NCBI GenBank assembly: GCA_947307285.1
Contig: CAMZIS010000072.1
Coordinates: forward strand, 1-6,572
Direction: 5' to 3'
Source: an uncultured Peptococcaceae bacterium
GTDB lineage: Bacteria > Bacillota > Dehalobacteriia > UBA4068
DNA length: 6,572 nucleotides
Shown piece after piece: positions 1-5,650 of the stretch. Position numbers and translations under genes: made by a program. Under the pieces are notes generated by a model, which saw nothing but the letters and a program-made list of their open reading frames with translations, made no database searches and had not been told where the DNA came from. Numbering within the stretch: the stretch's first letter is position 1; every line of letters begins with the position of its first letter.

Positions 1-1419
1 ATCATCAACAACAACCCGGAGACCGTCTCCACCGACTACACCACCGCCGACAAGCTCTACTTCGAGCCTCTGACCGTGGAAGACGCGCTGGCGGTCATCG
101 AATACGAAAAACCGCTGGGCGTCATCGCCTCTCTGGGCGGCCAGACCGCCATCAACCTGGCGGCCCCCCTGGCGGCCCAGGGCGTGAACATCATCGGCGC
201 CAGCGTGGAGGCCATCGAACGGGCCGAGAACCGGGACGTGTTCGAAAAGATCATGGAAGAGCTGGGCATCCCCCAGCCCCCCGGCCAGGCCGTGACCAAC
301 GTGGAAGACGGCGTGAAGGCCGCGGCGAGCATCGGCTATCCCGTGCTGGTGCGGCCCAGCTACGTGCTGGGCGGCCGGGCCATGCAGATCGTCGCCGACG
401 AACAGGGCCTGCGCTCCTATCTGCAGGAGGCGGTGGAGATCGACGCCGACAAGCCGGTGCTGGTGGACAAATACATCTCCGGCCGTGAGCTGGAGGTGGA
501 CGCGGTCTGCGACGGTCAGGACGTGTTCGTGGCCGGCATCATCGAGCACGTGGAGCGCACCGGCGTCCATTCCGGCGACTCCATCAGCGTCTACCCCGCC
601 TTTTCCGTGTCCGACGCGGTGAAGGGCCTGATCCTGCAGTACACCAAGCGGCTGGGCCTGGCCATCGGCGTGGTGGGCCTGTTCAACATCCAGTTCATCG
701 CCACGCCGGAGGGCAAGGTCTCCGTCATCGAGGTGAACCCCCGTTCCTCCCGCACCGTGCCCTTCCTCTCCAAGGCCACCGGCTGGTCCCTGGCGGACAT
801 CGCCACCCGGGCCATCCTGGGCCTCAGCCTGAAGGAGCAGGGCATCTTCGACCTCTACCCTGAAGAAAAGAAGCTGTGGTACGTGAAGGCGCCGGCCTTC
901 TCCTTCTCCAAGCTGCGCGGCGTGGACACCTATCTCTCTCCGGAGATGAAGTCCACGGGCGAGGCCATCGGTTACGACGCCGGCCTGAACCGGGCTTTGT
1001 ATAAGGCCCTGAAAGCCTCCGGCATGGCCATGGCCGACAGCGGCGAGGTCTTCGTCACCCTGTTCCGGGACAGCCGGGAGGAAGCTCTGCCCCTGGTGCA
1101 GCGCTTCTACGACATGGGCTTCAACGTGACCGCCACGCCGGGCACCGCCCGCTTCCTGCGCGAGCACGGCATCCACACCCGGGAGCTGCCCAAGATCGAC
1201 GCCGAGCACAGCGAGATCCTGGAGGAGCTGCGGCAGGGACGCATAGCCTACGTCATCAACACCCGGGACCCCCATTCCTTCTCCCACGCCACCGCAGGCT
1301 TCACCATCCGCTCCTGCGCCGCCTCCAACGGCGTGACCACCTTCACCGCCCTGGACACGGCGGCGGCGGTGCTGGACGTGCTGGAGGAAACGGCCCTGCA
1401 CGTGGCGCCCATCGTCTGA
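1..1419 (+). CDS. carB: Carbamoyl-phosphate synthase large subunit, C-terminal part (5' truncated by window edge)
   Basis: This enzyme makes carbamoyl phosphate from bicarbonate, ATP and ammonia delivered by the glutaminase subunit CarA, feeding pyrimidine and arginine synthesis in the cytoplasm. The frame is open from base 1 and shows 472 residues before TGA, roughly the last 44% of a family protein of about 1,070 residues. Visible in window numbering are NPETVSTDY at the very start, GGQTAINLA, the ATP-grasp segment VRPSYVLGGRAM (residues 117-128), HSGDS (190-194) and IEVNPRSSRTVPF (243-255). Together these form the second ATP-grasp unit, the carbamate-phosphorylating half. From about residue 345 to the end lies the MGS-like allosteric domain, with TPGTA (379-383) and VINT (418-421). 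The stretch after VINT (RDPHSFSHATAGF) reads less like the common PTxGR-type effector loop, so effector response cannot be predicted. The GTG at 76 is internal, not a start. The gene converges on a flavoprotein-like gene and ends before a strong terminator. Identity is very secure. Confidence 0.98.
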   Translation: MINNNPETVSTDYTTADKLYFEPLTVEDALAVIEYEKPLGVIASLGGQTAINLAAPLAAQGVNIIGASVEAIERAENRDVFEKIMEELGIPQPPGQAVTNVEDGVKAAASIGYPVLVRPSYVLGGRAMQIVADEQGLRSYLQEAVEIDADKPVLVDKYISGRELEVDAVCDGQDVFVAGIIEHVERTGVHSGDSISVYPAFSVSDAVKGLILQYTKRLGLAIGVVGLFNIQFIATPEGKVSVIEVNPRSSRTVPFLSKATGWSLADIATRAILGLSLKEQGIFDLYPEEKKLWYVKAPAFSFSKLRGVDTYLSPEMKSTGEAIGYDAGLNRALYKALKASGMAMADSGEVFVTLFRDSREEALPLVQRFYDMGFNVTATPGTARFLREHGIHTRELPKIDAEHSEILEELRQGRIAYVINTRDPHSFSHATAGFTIRSCAASNGVTTFTALDTAAAVLDVLEETALHVAPIV

Positions 1420-1447
1420 CATCGTTTTACACCCGATACCTATGGCA

Positions 1448-1480
1448 AACGGCCCCGCAAAGCGCGGGGCCGTTCTTTTG
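1448..1480 (+). terminator. Rho-independent terminator of carB, possibly bidirectional
   Basis: A perfect 11-bp stem (AACGGCCCCGC at 1448-1458 against GCGGGGCCGTT at 1464-1474) closes a five-base AAAGC loop and is followed on the plus strand by CTTTTG. It begins 28 bases after the carB stop. Read on the minus strand the same hairpin is followed only by TTTGCC, a short U run, so it may also terminate the convergent gene, but less efficiently. The stem and tract are read directly; function is inferred. Confidence 0.88.
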
Positions 1481-1508
1481 TGCAGTCGTATACGGTTCTT
1501 TCTGCGGC

Positions 1509-1904
1509 TTAGAGCAGGCTTTCGCCGGGGCCCATCATGGGGATATCCACGGCGGTGGCGTCTTCCAGATGGAACATCATCATCTTGTGTCCGGTCTGCT
1601 CGTTGTAGATATCCTTCAGCCGGGGCATGGCCTCCAGGGCGGCCTTGGCGTACTTTTCGTCCGTTTCGAACACGGCCCGGCCCGTGTAGCGCAGCCAGTG
1701 GCCGTCGGGCTTGGCGGCCACGATCTCGGTCTTGGGGTTGGCCTGGAGCTGCTTATACACGTTCTTGAAATCGCCCACGCCGAACAGCAGCTTGCCGTCC
1801 ATCTCGAAATGAGCGCCCAAAGGACGCAGCTTGGGCTGGTCCCCGTCCACGGTGGCCAGGAAGAACACGCCCGCCTCGGTCAGAAAATCGTTGATCTTGC
1901 TCAT
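1509..1904 (-). CDS. Pyridoxamine 5'-phosphate oxidase-like FMN-binding split-barrel protein
   Basis: This 131-residue cytoplasmic protein resembles the small pyridoxamine 5'-phosphate oxidase-like split-barrel proteins, which generally bind FMN (or a related flavin) as dimers. The N-terminus is typical of the group: a short helix (INDFL), then FFLATVDGDQPKLRPLG (residues 14-30), in which KxRP is the recurrent element, then DGKLLFGVGDFKNVYKQLQANPKTEIVA, the strand-helix-strand that follows in the family. WLRYTGRAVFETD is the next conserved strand. It lacks the length and C-terminal region of true PdxH, so pyridoxal phosphate synthesis is unlikely; the substrate is unknown. The ATG at 1904 is preceded by AAAGGAGA (1911-1918), a good ribosome binding site. 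It lies behind the rpsO terminator; I find no convincing -35/-10 pair in the 52 bases between them (1905-1956), so it may depend on read-through or an atypical promoter. It faces carB. The family call is confident, the function is not. Confidence 0.85.
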   Translation of the reverse strand: MSKINDFLTEAGVFFLATVDGDQPKLRPLGAHFEMDGKLLFGVGDFKNVYKQLQANPKTEIVAAKPDGHWLRYTGRAVFETDEKYAKAALEAMPRLKDIYNEQTGHKMMMFHLEDATAVDIPMMGPGESLL

Positions 1905-1956
1905 GTTTATTCTCCTTTGCTTTTAGATATGTGCTTCGTCACGGTTTCCGCTATGC

Positions 1957-1983
1957 AAAACCGGGAACGCAGAGCGTCCCCGG
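1957..1983 (-). terminator. Rho-independent terminator after rpsO
   Basis: On the minus strand CCGGGGACGC (1983-1974) pairs with GCGTTCCCGG (1970-1961) as a 10-bp stem with one G-U pair and a three-base TCT loop, followed directly by TTTT (1960-1957). It starts 17 bases beyond the rpsO stop, so it probably ends the infB-rpsO transcript. The U tract is short, so some read-through into the next gene is plausible. Confidence 0.8.
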
Positions 1984-2000
1984 AAGGTTTGCCTTTTGCC

Positions 2001-2270
2001 TTACCGACGCAGGCCCAGGCGGTTGATGATGTTGCGGTAGCGGTCGATGTCCTTGCTCTTCAGGTAGTTGAGCAGGCTGCGGCGCTGGCCGACCATCTTC
2101 AGCAGGCCCCGGCGGCTGTGGAAGTCCTTCTTGTGGGTCTTCAGATGTTCGGTGAGATGAGCGATCTCGTAGGACAGCAGGGCGATCTGGACTTCGGGAG
2201 AGCCGGTGTCGGTCTCGTGAGTGCGGTACTCGGCGATGATCTCCTGCTTCTTTTCGGTGGACATTGCCAT
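2001..2270 (-). CDS. rpsO: 30S ribosomal protein S15
   Basis: S15 is a primary 16S rRNA-binding protein that nucleates assembly of the 30S platform by binding the three-way junction of helices 20-22. The frame gives 89 residues, the standard length. Hallmarks are TGSPEVQIALLSYEIAHLTEHL (from about residue 22), HKKDFHSRRGLLKMVGQRRSLLNYL (the highly conserved RNA-binding helix region) and a basic C-terminal NRLGLRR. The start is set by AGGAGG at 2279-2284, eight bases before the ATG at 2270; a second in-frame ATG two codons later (2264) is less well spaced. The frame stays open far upstream, through the leader and into ribF, but that part is only a shadow of ribF. The gene has its own promoter and leader and a terminator behind it. 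The next gene is not pnp, the usual neighbour of rpsO in many bacteria. Identity is very secure. Confidence 0.98.
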   Translation of the reverse strand: MAMSTEKKQEIIAEYRTHETDTGSPEVQIALLSYEIAHLTEHLKTHKKDFHSRRGLLKMVGQRRSLLNYLKSKDIDRYRNIINRLGLRR

Positions 2271-2369
2271 GGTGTTTTCCTCCTGTTTTTTGATAAACGC
2301 CCGGTTCCGGGCAGCCGCTGGAGAACGCGCACTGCTCAGGACGGGTTGAATGAGCGGCAAATGCCGAAC
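2271..2369 (-). promoter_or_regulatory. Structured rpsO 5' leader, candidate S15 autoregulatory RNA
   Basis: From the predicted start near 2369, the leader contains on the minus strand: a 5'-terminal hairpin CGGC-ATTT-GCCG (2366-2355); a hairpin at 2335-2311 (GCAGU pairing with GCTGC including a U-G pair, one bulged G, then CGC/GCG with an eight-base loop); and a hairpin GCCCGG-AA-CCGGGC (2312-2299), sharing two bases with the previous one. UCCUG (2341-2337) can pair with CAGGA (2285-2281), which includes most of the Shine-Dalgarno sequence; with G2342 bulged, two more C-G pairs (2343-2280, 2344-2279) would cover it fully. That closing helix would surround both hairpins as a three-way junction. 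Known S15 leaders combine a junction or pseudoknot with a GU/GC step, and G2332-U2331 opposite G2315-C2314 is such a step. Pairings are read by eye; regulation by S15 is inference. Confidence 0.5.
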
Positions 2370-2375
2370 ATATTG

Positions 2376-2404
2376 ATTATAACTTAAGCGATGGGCTTTG
2401 GCAA
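2376..2404 (-). promoter_or_regulatory. Sigma-A/sigma-70 type promoter for rpsO inside the end of truB-ribF
   Basis: On the minus strand TTGCCA (2404-2399) is separated by exactly 17 bases from a perfect TATAAT (2381-2376). The -35 box lies in the last codons of the truB-ribF frame (stop at 2386-2384) and the -10 box starts just after its stop. Transcription would begin near 2369, about 100 bases upstream of the rpsO start codon. In such GC-rich DNA a near-consensus match with optimal spacing in front of a ribosomal protein gene is unlikely to be chance. It would let rpsO be expressed independently of the upstream operon, whose read-through is not blocked by any terminator I can see here. Confidence 0.8.
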
Positions 2405-4258
2405 GTGTTTTTTTGCGTCGCACTGAGCCAGGAATTCCCGGGCGTGCTGACTGTCGGCGGCGATCTGAGCCTTCAGCTCCGGCAGGCCGGAGAACTTGCG
2501 CTCCGGACGCAGGAATTTGCCGAAATAGACGCGGATGGTGTCGTCGTACAGATCCAGGTCCACGTCGAACAGATTGGCCTCCACCAGGGGCCGGGTCTCC
2601 CCGCCGATGGTGGGCTTGACGCCGAAATTGATGACGCCGTCGTAGGTTGCGCCCCGGTATTCGATGCGGCCGGCGTAGACGCCGTTGATCATCACGGCCT
2701 GGCCTTCCTCGGGCACGAAATTGGCGGTGGGGAAGCCGATGGTGCGGCCGATATGGTTGCCGTGGACGACCTCGCCTTCCATGCAGAACCAGTAGCCCAG
2801 CAGCTCGTTGACCTCGTCCAGATGGCCGGCTTGCAGACGTCCCCGCACGTTGGTGGAGCAGATCGTGCCCAGACGTCTGTCCACCTCGGGGATGATGTTG
2901 ACGTTGACGCCGCGCTTCGCGCACTGCTCCTTCAAAGTCTCGGCCGTGCCCGCGCCCTTGGCGGCGTAGGTGAAGTTATAGCCCACCACGATCTCTTTCA
3001 CGCCCAGCCGCTCCACGATCACGTCGTCCACGAACTGCTCCGGCGTGGAATTCATCAGCTTTTCGTCGAAGATGAGGGTGACGATCTCATCCACCCCGAA
3101 ATGCTCCAGCAGCAGTTCGTCCTTGAGCCGTTCCCCGGTGAGCAGCACCGGCGCTTTGCCCCGGATCAGGGTCAGGGGATGGGGCGAAAAGGTGACCACG
3201 GCGCTGCTGCCGCCGTAGCGGGTCTTTATCTCGTACAGCTTTTCCATCAGGGCGCGGTGGCCCAGATGCAGTCCGTCAAAATTGCCGATGGCGCAGGCCA
3301 CCAGAGGCGGCTGCTTCGCGTCGTAAGCGTCGGCGTCGATCAGTACTTTATCCATGCTCAACAGGTATCCTTGTTCGTTGGTGTTTAAATGGGCCACGCC
3401 CAGCAGGCGGCCCGTGCCGTCGCAGGCCCTAAGGGGCCGCTCCAGCAGCTCTTTGCCGTCGATCTCGTCCGCCGCAAGCCGCACGTCGTTGCCGTGGGCG
3501 GCGGTGCGCAGGGCCCCGTCCGGAACGGTCAAAGCCGGCAGATGGCTCACGGCCCGGCTCATGGGGATGAGGAAATCGCGGCTGTTCTTTTCCAGCAGGG
3601 CCGCCACCTGCTCCACGGTGAAGGCGTCCTCCGCCCTGAAGCCGCCGACTTTGGTGCGGCGCAGGGCGGACAGATGAGCGCCGCAGCCCAAAGCCTCTCC
3701 CAGATCGTGGGCCAGGGAGCGGATATAGGCGCCCTGACCGCAGCTGACCTCCAGCCGAGCCCGGGGATGGGGGCCGTTTTCCGCAAAATCCAGCAGCTTT
3801 ATCTCGTAGATCATCACGGGCCGGGGCTCGGTCCTGACCTCTTCGCCGCGGCGCACTTTTTTATAGAGCGGTTCGCCGCCGCGCTTGATGGCGGACACGG
3901 CAGGCGGGGCCTGCATGATGCTGCCGCAAAAGCGGGGGAGCAGCTCCGCGACAGCCTCCGCCGTCAGGGAGGAAGCGTCGCTCTCCCCTGTTCGCTGGCC
4001 CTGGCCGTCGTAGCTGTCGGTGGTAATGCCAAAGGTCACTTCGCCGATATAGCGCTTTTCCTGCCCCATGACGAACTGGGACAGGCGGGTGGCCCGGCCC
4101 ACGGCTATGGGCAGCACGCCGGTGGCCGCCGGGTCCAGGGTGCCGCAGTGGCCGATCTTGAAGCTGTGGAGAACAGGCCGCAGCAGGCGTTTCAGCTGCG
4201 CCACCACGTCGTGGGAGCTGAGGCCGGCGGCTTTGTCGATGTTGATGAATCCGTCCAT
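2384..4258 (-). CDS. truB-ribF: Fused tRNA pseudouridine-55 synthase (TruB) and riboflavin kinase/FAD synthetase (RibF)
   Basis: A single uninterrupted frame of 624 residues contains two enzymes normally made separately. Residues 1-301 are TruB, which converts uridine 55 of the tRNA T-loop to pseudouridine: MDGFINIDK start, GHCGTLDPAATG with catalytic D42, Y70, PPAVSAIKRGG (118-128), GAYIRSLAHDLG with R180, LRRTKVGGF, and a PUA-like end. Residues 302-624 are RibF, which phosphorylates riboflavin to FMN and adenylates FMN to FAD: GNFDGLHLGH with the nucleotidyl-transfer motif HLGH (331-334), CSTNVRGRL, then the kinase domain with GFPTANF (PTAN 510-513) and candidate catalytic E560 in VEANLFD. 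Both halves have full family length and all key residues, so neither looks decayed; the kinase motif has N where H is common. The ATG abuts the nrnA TAG with no gap and lacks a good ribosome binding site, implying translational coupling. Methionine 302 sits at the expected RibF start, so separate RibF may also be made. A sequencing or assembly error removing a stop cannot be excluded from one sequence. Confidence 0.93.
   Translation of the reverse strand: MDGFINIDKAAGLSSHDVVAQLKRLLRPVLHSFKIGHCGTLDPAATGVLPIAVGRATRLSQFVMGQEKRYIGEVTFGITTDSYDGQGQRTGESDASSLTAEAVAELLPRFCGSIMQAPPAVSAIKRGGEPLYKKVRRGEEVRTEPRPVMIYEIKLLDFAENGPHPRARLEVSCGQGAYIRSLAHDLGEALGCGAHLSALRRTKVGGFRAEDAFTVEQVAALLEKNSRDFLIPMSRAVSHLPALTVPDGALRTAAHGNDVRLAADEIDGKELLERPLRACDGTGRLLGVAHLNTNEQGYLLSMDKVLIDADAYDAKQPPLVACAIGNFDGLHLGHRALMEKLYEIKTRYGGSSAVVTFSPHPLTLIRGKAPVLLTGERLKDELLLEHFGVDEIVTLIFDEKLMNSTPEQFVDDVIVERLGVKEIVVGYNFTYAAKGAGTAETLKEQCAKRGVNVNIIPEVDRRLGTICSTNVRGRLQAGHLDEVNELLGYWFCMEGEVVHGNHIGRTIGFPTANFVPEEGQAVMINGVYAGRIEYRGATYDGVINFGVKPTIGGETRPLVEANLFDVDLDLYDDTIRVYFGKFLRPERKFSGLPELKAQIAADSQHAREFLAQCDAKKHLPKPIA
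3353..3372 (-). promoter_or_regulatory. Possible internal ribosome binding site and start codon for separate RibF
   Basis: Within the fused frame the codon for methionine 302 (ATG at 3355-3353) is preceded on the minus strand by AAGGA (3372-3368), 12 bases upstream, a longer than ideal distance. The residues after it (MDKVLIDADAY, then GNFDG) read like an ordinary RibF N-terminus, and initiation here would give a normal 323-residue RibF. The site could be functional or a relic of the time before the fusion. The sequence match is weak, so confidence is low. Confidence 0.35.
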
Positions 4259-5218
4259 CTAACAGAACAGCTTTCTCGCTTCTTCCAGCACGGCGGGCAT
4301 GACCTGCGAAAGACCGCCGGGCTGCTTGCAGCCTGAGGCCAGCATATGGCCGCCGCCGTCGAAACGACGGGCCAGCTCGTCCACCCGATAGCCTTCCCGG
4401 CAGCGGAAGCTCATCTTGACCTCGTCCGCGTATTCCTCGAACATCAGGGCCACCTTGACGCCGGACAGCTCCAGCAGGAAATTGACTATGTTATGGCAGT
4501 CGTTGTAGCCGGCGCCGTATTTTTCCATCTCGGCGCGGGAAAGCCAGCTGTAGGCCAGCAGGCCGCCGCATTCCACCTGCATTTCCCGGAGGCAGGCCGC
4601 CAGCATCTTCATGTTGGCATAGGTGCGGTCCTCGAACAGGCGGATGCGCACCAGCTCGCTGTCGATCTGCGGCAGCAGGGAGGCAGCCTCGGTGAGGCAG
4701 CGGGGAGTGGTGTTGCGGAAGCGGAAGCCACCCGTATCCGAGGCGATGCCGCTGTACAGGCACAGGGCCGCCTCGTCGCCGATGGCAAAGCCCGCCTCAT
4801 GCAGGATGCAGCTGATGATCTCGCAGGCCGCAGCGGCCTCGGGCTCCACCACGCAGACCTCGCCTTCGGGCCGGGCCACCTGATGATGGTCGATGCAGTA
4901 GACCTTTTTGCCCCGGCACAGAGCGGGCATGAAGCCGCCGGCCCGGGTGAGCTCGCTGCAGTCCACCAGCAGCACGGCGTCGAAATCAGCGGGGCTGACG
5001 CCGGCGGGGTCGCGGAACAGGTCGAGACCGGGCAGATAGGACAGGTTCTTGGGAGGTTCGCCGGTGCGGAGCAGGGTCCAGCGTTTATCCGCGCCGCCGG
5101 CAGCCAGGTACAGGCCGAGAGCCGCGCCCAAGGAATCGCAGTCCGGGTCCTCGTGACCGGCGATGAGCAGGCGCTGGCTACCCTTCAACACGTCTATGAT
5201 GTCGCTGTATCCGTTCAT
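4259..5218 (-). CDS. nrnA: DHH/DHHA1 phosphoesterase, NrnA-type oligoribonuclease / pAp phosphatase
   Basis: This 319-residue protein matches the NrnA family, manganese-dependent enzymes that degrade RNAs of two to five nucleotides and dephosphorylate 3'-phosphoadenosine 5'-phosphate to AMP. All DHH motifs are present: HEDPDCDSLG (H22, D26, D28), LLVDCSE (D86), CIDHH (DHH at 110-112) and SGIASDTGGF (D161). The C-terminal DHHA1 domain carries FDGGGHMLASG with GGGH at 288-291, the substrate-binding signature. Length and motif spacing are normal. The ATG at 5218 follows the rbfA stop by nine bases; GGAG (5234-5231) lies in the rbfA end, 12 bases upstream. The TAG stop touches the truB start codon. 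Position between rbfA and truB is the standard one in Bacillota. Which of the two activities matters most in this organism, or whether a cyclic-dinucleotide product is the substrate, cannot be read from the sequence. Confidence 0.93.
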   Translation of the reverse strand: MNGYSDIIDVLKGSQRLLIAGHEDPDCDSLGAALGLYLAAGGADKRWTLLRTGEPPKNLSYLPGLDLFRDPAGVSPADFDAVLLVDCSELTRAGGFMPALCRGKKVYCIDHHQVARPEGEVCVVEPEAAAACEIISCILHEAGFAIGDEAALCLYSGIASDTGGFRFRNTTPRCLTEAASLLPQIDSELVRIRLFEDRTYANMKMLAACLREMQVECGGLLAYSWLSRAEMEKYGAGYNDCHNIVNFLLELSGVKVALMFEEYADEVKMSFRCREGYRVDELARRFDGGGHMLASGCKQPGGLSQVMPAVLEEARKLFC

Positions 5219-5227
5219 GATCAGGCT

Positions 5228-5626
5228 TTACTCCACATATTTGTCCGGGTCTTCCGGGGCCCGTGTGCGTGCCGCTTCCTCGTCGGCGGCGATCTGGCTG
5301 GCGATCACGCCGGACATGCGCACGCCGTAGGCGATGGAATTGTCCACGTGGAAATAGAGCTCCGGCACGATGCGGGTCTTGAGACGGCGGCCCAGCTCCC
5401 GGCGGATGTAGCCGCCGGCGCTCTTGAGGGCGGCCTCCACGTCCTTATCGGCGGAAGCCCCGGCCAGGGGGCTGACGTAGATATGGGCGGAACAGCCGTC
5501 GGGGGCGATATCCACCGAGACCACGCTGACGAAGCCCAGCCGCGGGTCCTTGATGTCGTGGTCCAGGATGTCGGCCACTTCCCGCCGGACCTCGCCGCCC
5601 AGACGTTCCACACGATGATTAGGCAT
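5228..5626 (-). CDS. rbfA: 30S ribosome-binding factor A
   Basis: RbfA is a small KH-fold protein that binds immature 30S subunits near helix 1 of 16S rRNA and supports late maturation and cold adaptation. The 132-residue product starts with the family pattern RVERLGGEVRREVADILDHDIKDPRLGFVSV, in which KDPR (residues 26-29) is the best-conserved element, followed by a strand ending HIYVSPL, the helix YIRRELGRRLKTRIVPEL, and FHVDNSIAYGVRMSGVI. The C-terminal 20 or so residues are charged and rich in E, D and A, as is common and variable in the family. The ATG at 5626 is preceded by AAGGAG (5638-5633), seven bases away, in the 24-base gap after infB. No promoter is visible in the gap, so it is co-transcribed with infB. 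Confidence 0.96.
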   Translation of the reverse strand: MPNHRVERLGGEVRREVADILDHDIKDPRLGFVSVVSVDIAPDGCSAHIYVSPLAGASADKDVEAALKSAGGYIRRELGRRLKTRIVPELYFHVDNSIAYGVRMSGVIASQIAADEEAARTRAPEDPDKYVE

Positions 5627-5650
5627 TTATTTCTCCTTAAAGCTCAGGGT

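Noticed and set aside
1442..1768. Plus-strand frame after carB, 108 codons
   Set aside because: It starts inside the carB terminator and is an arginine-rich shadow of the convergent gene with no ribosome binding site.
2299..2312. GC hairpin in the rpsO leader as a transcription terminator
   Set aside because: The perfect 6-bp stem is followed by GTTTATC, too poor a U tract for an intrinsic terminator. It is better explained as a leader structure.
2285..2383. FMN riboswitch or other classical riboswitch in the gap after ribF
   Set aside because: The conserved elements of the FMN riboswitch are not present, and the gap is downstream of ribF, so it would not control it.
1569..2387. Plus-strand reading frame of 272 codons across the split-barrel gene, rpsO and leader
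   Set aside because: It runs antisense to two recognised genes, crosses a terminator and promoter, and its translation resembles no family.
2271..2924. Extension of the rpsO frame upstream, giving a protein of over 300 residues
   Set aside because: The extension is an arginine-rich out-of-frame reading of ribF. S15 has a standard 89-residue length from the ATG at 2270, which has a perfect AGGAGG in front of it.
2405..4336. Two long plus-strand reading frames (2405-3388 and 3389-4336) opposite truB-ribF and the end of nrnA
   Set aside because: They are antisense shadows in GC-rich coding DNA. Their translations are low-complexity runs rich in G, A, H, D and V with no recognisable domain, while the minus-strand frame is clearly TruB-RibF.
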